From CAZMPJ01 sp964568455 (lineage in GTDB: Bacteria; Margulisbacteria; WOR-1; O2-12-FULL-45-9), in assembly GCA_964568455.1 (NCBI GenBank), contig CAZMPJ010000003.1, forward strand, positions 71,441 to 135,440: a stretch of DNA of 64,000 bases, in the 5' to 3' direction. Below, piece by piece: positions 35,589 through 43,329 of this stretch. Under the pieces are notes generated by a model. The model did not search any database. It saw only the letters and a list, made by a program, of their open reading frames with translations, and was not told where the DNA came from. Numbering within the stretch: position 1 is the stretch's first letter; each line of letters starts with the position of its first letter. A program made the translations under genes and the position numbers.

Positions 35589-36114
35589 ACTAATCTATCG
35601 GGCCAGACAATTTATGATGGCCATGTTTTCGGTTTACACCAAGGCTGACCGCGCGTTTGCCCGCAGTTTTCTCAATATCCAGGAAATGTCGCTTTTTAAC
35701 CAATTGCCTGACTTTGAAAAAAAACATTCTGTGCGCGTAGCCAAAAGAATGCTTAGTATTGTGCATAATAATCCGAAAGTGGATTATCATAAGATCGCAA
35801 AAATTGGTCTTTTGCATGATATTGGTAAAGTAGCCGAGCATAGCTCAACCCTTAGTAAGTCTTTTATGGTTATTTTACGTTTTTTTCTACCCGGATATTA
35901 TAGCCAGCTGGCAGAAAAAGGTAGGACTAACCAAATGTTTCGCCGCTATTTTGTGCATAAACACCATGGTGAGATTGGAGCACAGTTGCTGGCTAGAATA
36001 GGGGTGTCGGCTGATATAACTAATGTGATTAAAAAACATGATCCGCATTTAGAACCAATTGAACATCAGGATCCAGAGGAATTAAAAATCTTGCGGAAAG
36101 CTGACATCTACTGA
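35548..36114 (+). CDS. HD-domain phosphohydrolase
   Basis: 188 residues with an HD pair at H90-D91 (LLHDIGKVAEHS), an upstream HSVRVAKRM histidine and a later KHHGEIGAQLL segment, the metal ligands expected of HD hydrolases acting on nucleotides or phosphate esters. The TTG start at 35548 has GAGG/AGGGA upstream; an inner ATG (about 35612) is possible. It overlaps trpA by 41 bp and the 3' end of queF on the other strand by 33 bp. Substrate unknown. Confidence 0.75.
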   Translation: MLKSFGKLLIAPFKLIYRARQFMMAMFSVYTKADRAFARSFLNIQEMSLFNQLPDFEKKHSVRVAKRMLSIVHNNPKVDYHKIAKIGLLHDIGKVAEHSSTLSKSFMVILRFFLPGYYSQLAEKGRTNQMFRRYFVHKHHGEIGAQLLARIGVSADITNVIKKHDPHLEPIEHQDPEELKILRKADIY

Positions 36115-36426
36115 AGTATAAATCCCACCTCGCACACTGAAGTCCCCGGTTATTTTCATGGATTTGGGCTGACAAGCTTTAACCAAATCATCTAAAATCT
36201 TATTAATTACTTCTTCATGAAAGGTTCCTACGTTGCGATAAGAAACAAAGTAAAGCTTGAGTGATTTTAGTTCAATTAATTTTTTATCCGGCACATAATC
36301 AATAGTAATAGTGGCAAAATCAGGCAAGCCAGTGCGAGGACAAACACAAGTGAACTCTGGAAATTCAATATGCACATTATAATCTCTTTGCGTGCTTTTA
36401 TTTTTTACAGTTTGTATTTTTTTCAT
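36082..36426 (-). CDS. queF: NADPH-dependent 7-cyano-7-deazaguanine reductase (preQ0 reductase)
   Basis: 114 residues, a single T-fold as in type I QueF. The nucleophilic cysteine is in FTCVCPRTGLPDF near residues 28-32, and the QueF motif region appears as ELKSLKLYFVSYRN, followed by the Glu/His-containing TFHEE. It makes preQ1 for queuosine in tRNA. The ATG overlaps the pyrF stop (ATGA). Other queuosine genes are not in the window. Confidence 0.93.
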   Translation of the reverse strand: MKKIQTVKNKSTQRDYNVHIEFPEFTCVCPRTGLPDFATITIDYVPDKKLIELKSLKLYFVSYRNVGTFHEEVINKILDDLVKACQPKSMKITGDFSVRGGIYTSVDVSFPQDF

Positions 36427-37202
36427 TTTGCAAACCGGTAGCTATTAATTTGATCTCTTAAATCCTTGGCTGCCTTTTGCGGATCTTTGTTATAAATAAT
36501 GCTGCGTGAAGAATTTATTATAGCGTTTTCGCCTTTCGTATCAACTCCAGCCAAAATAGTAGCTTTTACATCCCCGCCTTGAGCACCAATGCCTGGAATT
36601 AAAAGCGGCATATCTGGGACTAGGTCACGAATTTCTTTTAATTGCTCTGGCTTAGTGGCACCGACTACTAATCCGCAATTATTATGTTTATTCCAGGTTT
36701 TAACTTTGGCTGCTACTTGTTTATAGATTGGCCCTTGAAAATCTTTTGCTCCATTATTGCTAGTCATGCAGAGGACAAAAGTAGTTTTGTCCTGGTAGTC
36801 TAAAAAGGGAGCAACCGAATCTTCACCCATATAAGGGTTTACTGTGGTAGCGTCAGCTTTAAAAACCTCAAAAACACTTTTGGCGTAAGCTGCTGAGGAA
36901 TTGCCGATATCGCCGCGTTTTGCGTCTAAAATTACTGGAATGTGTAGATTTTGCGCCAGTTCAATGGTCTTGATCAATGATTCCAGGCCGTAAATGCCGT
37001 GCATTTCATAAAAAGCCATATTAGGTTTGTAAGCGCAAACCAAATCTTTGGTAGCATTAATTATTTCTTTGTTAAAAGAATAAATAGGATCAGAATCATT
37101 TAAGAGAGCTTGAGGAATTTTTGCCAGATCAATATCTAAACCTACACAGAGTAGGCTATTGTTCTTTTTAGAAGCTTTTTCTAATTTTTCTATAAAACTC
37201 AT
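36423..37202 (-). CDS. pyrF: Orotidine 5'-phosphate decarboxylase, type 2
   Basis: 259 residues. Last step of UMP synthesis. The catalytic DxKxxD is DAKRGDIGNSS near residue 90, NPYMGEDSVAPF is typical of subfamily 2, and the PGIGAQGGD phosphate loop is near 204. Start and stop overlap rpsA and queF by 4 bp each, so the three genes form one operon. Confidence 0.93.
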   Translation of the reverse strand: MSFIEKLEKASKKNNSLLCVGLDIDLAKIPQALLNDSDPIYSFNKEIINATKDLVCAYKPNMAFYEMHGIYGLESLIKTIELAQNLHIPVILDAKRGDIGNSSAAYAKSVFEVFKADATTVNPYMGEDSVAPFLDYQDKTTFVLCMTSNNGAKDFQGPIYKQVAAKVKTWNKHNNCGLVVGATKPEQLKEIRDLVPDMPLLIPGIGAQGGDVKATILAGVDTKGENAIINSSRSIIYNKDPQKAAKDLRDQINSYRFAK

Positions 37203-38563
37203 TCGCTGTCAGGTTCTTCTTCGGTACGTTCTTTTTCTTTTTGTGAGATCATGTCAGCGATAGTTACTTTTGGCTCATCTGGGGCAGTATTGACGGTTTT
37301 AAGTTCTTGTTTTTCTTTATCCTGTAAGATTTGTTTAATAGAAAGCCCAATTTTTTGTTCTTCAGGAAGCACGCGCAGGATTTTTACATCAACCGTGTCT
37401 CCGATTTTTACACCGGAATCAGCTGGGTTATAGACTGTTTCTTTGCAGAGTTCGGTGTTATGGATTAATCCTTCTAAATCATGGTCAAGCTCGGCAAACG
37501 CACCGAATTTAGCGAAACGCATGATTTTTGCTTTTACTATCTGTCCGGCTTTATAGTATTCTGTAGCGTTTTCCCAGGGATCAGGCAAAAGTTCTTTTCG
37601 TCCCAGAGAAACTTTTTTACTAGCTTTATCCACGCCAAGGATCAAGACTTCAATTTCTTGTCCTGCTTTTAAAACTTCAGACGGGTTCTTTACTCTTTTC
37701 CAAGAAAGCTCGCTTAAATGCAGTAATCCTTCTATTCCGCCCAAATCTACAAAAGCACCAAAAGTTTTAAGCTTGGTAACTTTTCCTTTGCGCACTTGGC
37801 CTATTTCTAGTTCTTCGAAAATCTTCTGAGATTGTAATTGTTCTTTTTCTCCGGCAGCCAAACGGTTGGAAAACACGATTTTGCCCTGATGTCGATTGAT
37901 TTCAATAATTTTTACGGAGATAGTCTTGTCTTTAAAATTATCCAGTGTTTCACCTGGTTTTTTTGATACTTGTGAAGCAGGCACAAACCCTCTAATTCCG
38001 TTACAATCAACCATTAAGCCGCCACGCAGAGCTTGGACTACTTTTCCTTGTAAAAATTGCTTAGCTCTAAAAGCATCGTAAGCTTTTTTCCAGCGTAGTT
38101 GCGCGTCGGCTCGCGATTTTGAAAGCACAACATAGCCTTCTTTGTTTTCTAATTGCTTAATATAAACATCAATTACATCGCCAACTTTTACTACATCAGC
38201 TGGAGTATTGAAATGGCGGTCAGAAAGCTCGTCCGAGGCAATTAAGCCGTCAGCTTTATATTTAATATCAACCAATACCCCTTTTTGCTCCACTTTTACC
38301 ACTGTGCCTTTGACAATATCGTCAACTTTATATTCTTTAAAAGTGGCTTCGTAAGTAGTGGGTGGAGGGGTTGGTTTAGCGATTGGAGTTGGTTTAGTTT
38401 CTGGTGATTTTACTTCTTTTTGGGGTTCTGCCTTAGGCTTTTCTTTAGCTTGGGCTGCTTTGCTTTCTTGCAAAGTTTCTTGGATAAGTTTTTCTACTTC
38501 TGCGAATTCATCTGCAGCTTTTTCGGGGTTGATTTGGGTTCCTTCAAGTCTTTCTTCCGTCAT
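37199..38563 (-). CDS. rpsA: 30S ribosomal protein S1 (four S1 domains)
   Basis: 454 residues. The N-terminal 75 residues are acidic and Lys/Pro-rich. Then come four S1 RNA-binding domains starting near residues 76, 165, 250 and 340, with motifs such as VGDVIDVYI, GIRGFVPASQV and FGAFVDLGGIEGLLHLSEL. E. coli S1 has six domains; four-domain forms occur in many phyla. First gene of the rpsA-pyrF-queF operon. Given how many genes here lack a Shine-Dalgarno site, S1-type initiation could matter. Confidence 0.9.
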   Translation of the reverse strand: MTEERLEGTQINPEKAADEFAEVEKLIQETLQESKAAQAKEKPKAEPQKEVKSPETKPTPIAKPTPPPTTYEATFKEYKVDDIVKGTVVKVEQKGVLVDIKYKADGLIASDELSDRHFNTPADVVKVGDVIDVYIKQLENKEGYVVLSKSRADAQLRWKKAYDAFRAKQFLQGKVVQALRGGLMVDCNGIRGFVPASQVSKKPGETLDNFKDKTISVKIIEINRHQGKIVFSNRLAAGEKEQLQSQKIFEELEIGQVRKGKVTKLKTFGAFVDLGGIEGLLHLSELSWKRVKNPSEVLKAGQEIEVLILGVDKASKKVSLGRKELLPDPWENATEYYKAGQIVKAKIMRFAKFGAFAELDHDLEGLIHNTELCKETVYNPADSGVKIGDTVDVKILRVLPEEQKIGLSIKQILQDKEKQELKTVNTAPDEPKVTIADMISQKEKERTEEEPDSE

Positions 38564-38615
38564 AACTTATACAGCATAACATAAATTATAGACGAGGGCA
38601 AACTTGACTAGGGAC

Positions 38616-38645
38616 TTGACAGCCTCTTCTTAAATGCTTTAAAAT
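38616..38645 (+). promoter_or_regulatory. Sigma-70 promoter of speH-speB
   Basis: TTGACA, 18 bases, TAAAAT, then eight bases to the ATG. No ribosome binding site. Confidence 0.6.
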
Positions 38646-38653
38646 AAAATAAC

Positions 38654-39043
38654 ATGGAACATCAAATGATGCTTGGATCAGGGCAACATTTTATGCTGGA
38701 CCTTTACGGATGCAGTGAGGATAAGCTTTCTAGTACTTCGGCCATCACCACTTTTTTAAATGATTTTCCCAAAAAGATCAACATGACTAAATTGTCTGAG
38801 CCAGCAGTTTTTCCTTATAATGGTGGGGTCTCGGGGGTGGTATTGGTTTCAGAATCTCATATTTCTATTCACACTTTTCCGGAAAAAGGCCAGGTTTTTA
38901 TAGATATTTTTTCCTGTAAAGATATTAATGTAGATAAAGCTCGAGAAGAGCTACAAGCCTTTTTTTGTTCATCCCATCTTGAAGAAGAATATATTGGAAG
39001 CCTCCCGGACATAAAAAGTCTGGTAGGTTCTCTGCATGTCTAA
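38654..39043 (+). CDS. speH: S-adenosylmethionine decarboxylase proenzyme
   Basis: 129 residues. It makes decarboxylated SAM, the aminopropyl donor for spermidine. The self-cleavage site is at E67-S68 within SESHISIHTFPE; Ser68 becomes the pyruvoyl cofactor. The length is that of the short bacterial class 1B form. It overlaps speB by 8 bp. Spermidine synthase (speE) is not in the window. Confidence 0.93.
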   Translation: MEHQMMLGSGQHFMLDLYGCSEDKLSSTSAITTFLNDFPKKINMTKLSEPAVFPYNGGVSGVVLVSESHISIHTFPEKGQVFIDIFSCKDINVDKAREELQAFFCSSHLEEEYIGSLPDIKSLVGSLHV

Positions 39044-39788
39044 ATTTGTCATCATCCCTTGTCCTCACGAAAAAACTACTACTTATGGTAAAGGAACGAA
39101 AAAGGGACCAGCAGCAATTCTTCGAGCCATGGAGCAGGTAGAGGGATTTGATTATGAATCGGGTAGGGAAGTAGAAGATTTTGAAATCCAAAAACCTTGT
39201 TCAGCAGCACAACTTAAGGCAAGGGTTAGTAAAGTTTTGCAAGAAAACAAAATTCCCGTTATTTTAGGCGGAGAACATTCCATTTCTTCTTTTGCGATCC
39301 AGGCCTTTAAAAATATATCAGTTTTGCAGTTTGATGCTCATGCTGATTTACGTTTTAGTTATAAAGGCTCAGAAAATAACCACGCTTGCGCTATGCGGCG
39401 TATTTTAGAGCTTTTTCCTGGTGTCCAAGTTGGCATCCGTAATATTTCAAAAGAAGGTCATGAGTTTGCAAAAAAATCTGATCAACTGGAAAAAATCCAT
39501 TGGGCAGATAAGAAAATTGATGTTAATAAAATTTTAAGCCAACTAACCGACGATGTTTATATTACTTTTGATGTGGATGCTTTTGATCCAAGTGTTGTAT
39601 CTGCTACTGGTACGCCTGAGCCTGGAGGATTGGGGTGGTATCAAACATTGGACATTTTAAAAACTATTTGTAAAGCTAAAAATATTGTTGGCTTTGATAT
39701 TGTGGAATTGGCTCCTAAAAAAGACGATCATGTTAGTGATTTTGCCGTGGCTAAGTTAATTTACAAGATTGCTAGCTTTTTGTGTTAG
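39036..39788 (+). CDS. speB: Agmatinase / ureohydrolase
   Basis: 250 residues. Arginase-family fold with the binuclear manganese ligands in GGEHSI, DAHADLR and TFDVDAFDPS. Next to speH it most likely hydrolyses agmatine to putrescine; formiminoglutamase or arginase activity is less likely. It overlaps speH by 8 bp and is followed by the foldback element at 39806. Confidence 0.88.
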   Translation: MSKFVIIPCPHEKTTTYGKGTKKGPAAILRAMEQVEGFDYESGREVEDFEIQKPCSAAQLKARVSKVLQENKIPVILGGEHSISSFAIQAFKNISVLQFDAHADLRFSYKGSENNHACAMRRILELFPGVQVGIRNISKEGHEFAKKSDQLEKIHWADKKIDVNKILSQLTDDVYITFDVDAFDPSVVSATGTPEPGGLGWYQTLDILKTICKAKNIVGFDIVELAPKKDDHVSDFAVAKLIYKIASFLC

Positions 39789-39805
39789 TGGGGAGGGGGA
39801 GGGAG

Positions 39806-40013
39806 CCCGAATCACCCGTATTTTATCCCAAATCTTTAGTCCCGAATTAATGCGAATAGTATGCCACGAATTGGAAAATCCCTTATTGCCCCTAATTCTT
39901 CACGTATCAAATTGTTCGTGCTATTCGTGTAATAAGAGAGTTAATTCGATTATTGCGATTCGGATTCATTTGGGATTGTTGATATGGGATAAGATTCGGA
40001 TAATTTGTGTAAC
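39806..40013 (+). repeat. Foldback repeat element, copy A
   Basis: About 208 bp filling the gap between the convergent speB and gltX stops. The left part (GTATTTTATCCCAAATCTTTA) and the reverse complement of the right part (CTTATCCCATATCAACAATCCC) are imperfect inverted arms. Left and right ends align with the reverse complement of copy B at 59668-59896. It encodes no plausible protein. Confidence 0.75.
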
Positions 40014-40020
40014 AGAGTAA

Positions 40021-41454
40021 CTAAGATACTAAGTCAAGAGCTTTTGAAAGCCTTTGAATAACCCTATCTTTCCCCAAAACCTCCACCACCTCATACATAG
40101 GAGGGGATTGTAAGGTTCCGGTTAAAGCCAGGCGGCAGGGATGGATTACCTGCCCAAGTTTTAAGCTCATTGCTTTGGCTATTTGCTTAAACACAACTTC
40201 AATTTTATCATGGGTAAAAGAATCTAATTTTTCTAGGCCTTCTTTTAAAGAGGTAAAAATTTTCTTCGCATTTTCAGTTTTAAAATGTTTTTTAACCCCT
40301 TCCTCGTCATATTCAAGCTCATCAATAAAAAAGAATTTTGCCAAAGGCACGATTTCTGGGATTAAGACTAAGCGATCATGGAAGGCTAAGACTACTTTTT
40401 TGATATATTCAATATCATGATTGCCATAAGCTTCAATTAGTAGTGGTTCACAAAGATCAATTAACCTTTCTGGTAAAATTGCTCGAATATATTTTCCGTT
40501 TAACCAATTTAATTTGTCTGTATCAAAAATTGCCGGGTTTTTATTGACTTTTTTCAAAGAAAATAATTTTATCAGCTCATTCCTGGAAAAAATTTCCTGA
40601 TTACCGTGTCCCCAACCCAGGCGAGCGATATAATTAAGCATAGCTTCAGGCAGATAACCTATGGTTTCATAATCAATTACTGAAGTAGCGCCATGCCTTT
40701 TTGAAAGCCGGCTGCCGTCTTTCCCCAGGATCATGGGAAGGTGGGCAAACTTTGGTGGTTTCCAGCCAAAAGCTTTATAAAGCAAAATTTGTCTGGGAGT
40801 GTTGGATAAATGATCATCTCCCCGGATAACATGCGAAATTTCCATTAAATGGTCATCAATTACGCAAGCAAAGTTATAAGTTGGAAATCCATCTGATTTT
40901 TGGATCACAAAATCATCCAAGACCTCATTTTTAAATACCACATCGCCGCGCACCATGTCATGCACCACGGTTTCTCCTACTGTTGGCAGCATAAAACGGA
41001 TAACATGAGGAATACCTTGTTTTATTTTTTCTTTAATCTCTGCTTCGGAAAGTTTGCGGCAGCTGCCGTCATACTTTGGCGCTTCTTTCCTAGCAGCTGA
41101 CTCTTTTCTTTTTTTGTCCAGCTCTTCGGCCGAGCAGAAGCAATAATAAGCTTTGCCTTCTTTTAATAATTTTTCAACATGCTCTTGGTGGATTTTTATT
41201 CTTTTAGTTTGAAAGTAGGGGCCATATTTTCCATCGGTTCCTGGGCCCTCATCCCAATCAAGACCTAGCCACTTCATCCCATCAACAATGGCTTTAATTG
41301 CTTCTTGGGTAGAACGTTGCTGGTCCGTATCTTCAATTCTTAGGATAAATTGACCGTTTTGATTGCGGGCGTAAAGCCAGTTAAAAAGGGCAGTCCTGGC
41401 TCCTCCAATATGAAGTGCCCCGGTGGGGCTGGGTGCAAAGCGTACGCGTATCAT
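40021..41454 (-). CDS. gltX: Glutamyl-tRNA synthetase
   Basis: 477 residues, class I. The HIGH motif is in PSPTGALHIGGART (residues 7-20) and the KMSKS loop appears as RLSKRHGA near 250. The anticodon domain follows. Whether it discriminates tRNA-Glu from tRNA-Gln cannot be told by eye. It ends directly at the foldback element. Confidence 0.95.
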   Translation of the reverse strand: MIRVRFAPSPTGALHIGGARTALFNWLYARNQNGQFILRIEDTDQQRSTQEAIKAIVDGMKWLGLDWDEGPGTDGKYGPYFQTKRIKIHQEHVEKLLKEGKAYYCFCSAEELDKKRKESAARKEAPKYDGSCRKLSEAEIKEKIKQGIPHVIRFMLPTVGETVVHDMVRGDVVFKNEVLDDFVIQKSDGFPTYNFACVIDDHLMEISHVIRGDDHLSNTPRQILLYKAFGWKPPKFAHLPMILGKDGSRLSKRHGATSVIDYETIGYLPEAMLNYIARLGWGHGNQEIFSRNELIKLFSLKKVNKNPAIFDTDKLNWLNGKYIRAILPERLIDLCEPLLIEAYGNHDIEYIKKVVLAFHDRLVLIPEIVPLAKFFFIDELEYDEEGVKKHFKTENAKKIFTSLKEGLEKLDSFTHDKIEVVFKQIAKAMSLKLGQVIHPCRLALTGTLQSPPMYEVVEVLGKDRVIQRLSKALDLVS

Positions 41455-41496
41455 AATAGCTTAATGATATAGCTTTAAGCTTTATAATGTCAAATA

Positions 41497-43215
41497 TCAA
41501 CCTTCCAGTCGGTCAATTAAATCTTCTAACTTTTGTATTATTTCTGCAGAAAGAGTTTCTCGATTAGGCTCGAGCATAACTTCTCTTAAGTGTGTGATCC
41601 ATAGCGGAAAGATAATTTCTCCAGCGGCAATATTATCAAAACGTAGATAATCTATTGAAGCATAAGCATTACTATGATCACCAAGTAGAAATTTCCAGGT
41701 GTTATGAAACATGTACTGCCAAGAATTGAAAGCATGAATATCTGCATTAGGATCAAGAGGATTTTGTTCTTTTTGAGAAGCTTCTATAGAAGCCAAAAGT
41801 GCGGGACCATAAGTATTGATCTTTTCTTTTAAGAGGGTAGGATGCGCGTCAATATATGCTTTTAGATTTATTAGTTCTGGGTGAGTATTCTCAATTTCTT
41901 CTGTGGTTTTAAAAAGACAAGGTAGGAGTGCGCTCACATCGTCAAGAATAGTGTTTGGACTATTTTTAAATAATTCAAGAGTTTGGACCAGGGTTAAATA
42001 ACGTGCAACCTGGAAATGATAAATTGCCTCTGTCTTGGTAGGATATAGATTATGGACAACCCTACTAATAGTCTCACTAACCAATTTATATGTTTCATAA
42101 ATGTCAGTTAATTCAGGATCAATATAGCCTCTTTCTTCCCAAATAGAGAGGATCTCTCTTAATTTTGCATTTGCCTGTTGATCATTCTCTGAGCCGTAAG
42201 CGTTCCAGATAGCCATGAACATTTCTCTTAACTTGGTGGCACTTTTTAATATACTTGGATGAATTGGTTGACTTACCATTGCTTCGGGAGTAATGGGGAT
42301 GGTGTCTTGCATAAGATCTTCAGTGACTTGAGCTGAAACAGTCATTGCTTCAAAAGCGTCAGCTATAGCTTTTGCATATGCCAGAGCGTCTTGTTCTTGA
42401 GTTTCTAAAATATAACCATATTCTATTCCATCACGTTGTATAGTTAGATTATGGAGAGCAAAAGTTAAGGTTGGGATTTTGCCAGGTGATTGATCACCAG
42501 ATATTACTTGTCCTGCCGCTGTAATATTGCTTAAGCCGTCAACAGTTAATCTTATAGCTAAATCATGGTTGCCAATACTTTTAACCAGAAGCCCTTGTTT
42601 AAACTGACCACCACTTCTTCTTTTGCCAATAATACTTTGGGCAGCTTCATTTAAGTTAGATAAAACTAAAGTATGTTGAAGAGGCAGATGAGAAGCAAGT
42701 TTTGCCAAGTCAACAGTTAATCGTCCGTCTTGAGCAAATACTTCTACATTTACATTGATAGATCTGTTTAATCCGAAGATTAATTCTTGTTGTTTGGCCA
42801 AAGCTTCAGTGGCAGCGCCAAAATCCATTCGAAAAGAACAAGTAGCTAAATCATCCCCTAAAGGATAAATACCAATTCTGCGACAAGGCATTCCTATTGG
42901 TTCTTCGTGTCTACTAGGCACATTTGTTCCAGTTTCATAAAAACCCCTCTTAGCTAATTCATCACTAATTTCATTGGCCATAAAGAATCTGTTTTGTATG
43001 CCAATGTTTACAATTCCGTCCTGCAACTGTGCTCTATAGGTGAGATCCTGGCAGCGATCTAACAAGGCAAGTAAATCTTGATCTTTGCTTGATAAAACTT
43101 GGTCTTCTATGAGCATTTTTGCAACTGCTAATTGAGCAGCCCTTACTCCTCCATGGACAAACATGTATCTGCTTTTAATTGGTTGAGCATTAACTCCTCT
43201 TACTGCTAATGACAT
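41497..43215 (-). CDS. Unknown protein, 572 residues
   Basis: A soluble protein with no signal peptide or membrane segment and no family I recognise. Residues 1-270 look mixed alpha/beta (VNVEVFAQDGRLTVDLAKLA; LTFALHNLTIQRDGIEYGYIL). Residues 300-572 are mostly helical and Leu/Glu-rich. The start has a strong AGGAGG site and a 62-base leader with a palindromic hairpin, and transcription is from a sigma-28-like promoter, as for the giant repeat protein. It is a single-gene unit. Confidence 0.7.
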   Translation of the reverse strand: MSLAVRGVNAQPIKSRYMFVHGGVRAAQLAVAKMLIEDQVLSSKDQDLLALLDRCQDLTYRAQLQDGIVNIGIQNRFFMANEISDELAKRGFYETGTNVPSRHEEPIGMPCRRIGIYPLGDDLATCSFRMDFGAATEALAKQQELIFGLNRSINVNVEVFAQDGRLTVDLAKLASHLPLQHTLVLSNLNEAAQSIIGKRRSGGQFKQGLLVKSIGNHDLAIRLTVDGLSNITAAGQVISGDQSPGKIPTLTFALHNLTIQRDGIEYGYILETQEQDALAYAKAIADAFEAMTVSAQVTEDLMQDTIPITPEAMVSQPIHPSILKSATKLREMFMAIWNAYGSENDQQANAKLREILSIWEERGYIDPELTDIYETYKLVSETISRVVHNLYPTKTEAIYHFQVARYLTLVQTLELFKNSPNTILDDVSALLPCLFKTTEEIENTHPELINLKAYIDAHPTLLKEKINTYGPALLASIEASQKEQNPLDPNADIHAFNSWQYMFHNTWKFLLGDHSNAYASIDYLRFDNIAAGEIIFPLWITHLREVMLEPNRETLSAEIIQKLEDLIDRLEG

Positions 43216-43231
43216 TTAGGAATCCTCCTTG

Positions 43232-43258
43232 CCTCGAGTCCGCTGAGGCGGATCGAGG
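43232..43258. repeat. Palindromic repeat in the leader of the 572-residue protein
   Basis: CCTCG...CGAGG and inner CCGC/GCGG arms form a hairpin directly upstream of the AGGAGG site. Similar GTCGAG/CTCGAC sequences occur near 6570, 11735 and 58090. It might affect translation or be a dispersed repeat. Confidence 0.5.
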
Positions 43259-43277
43259 GGCTTTTTAAAATACACTT

Positions 43278-43308
43278 CTTTATCGTGAGGTTTCCTGCGA
43301 AATTTCAC
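43278..43308 (-). promoter_or_regulatory. Sigma-28-like promoter of the 572-residue protein
   Basis: GTGAAATT, 15 bases, CGATAAAG on the minus strand. The divergent gene at 43330 has its own extended -10 immediately beside it. Confidence 0.7.
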
Positions 43309-43314
43309 TTTTTG

Positions 43315-43323
43315 TGCTAAAAT
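43315..43323 (+). promoter_or_regulatory. Extended -10 of the barrel-SppA gene (leaderless)
   Basis: TGC-TAAAAT ends six bases before the ATG. No Shine-Dalgarno sequence. Confidence 0.55.
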
Positions 43324-43329
43324 AAAAGC

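Noticed and set aside
39769..40020. 83-residue open frame after speB
   Set aside because: Covers the foldback element and has no ribosome binding site or protein-like composition.
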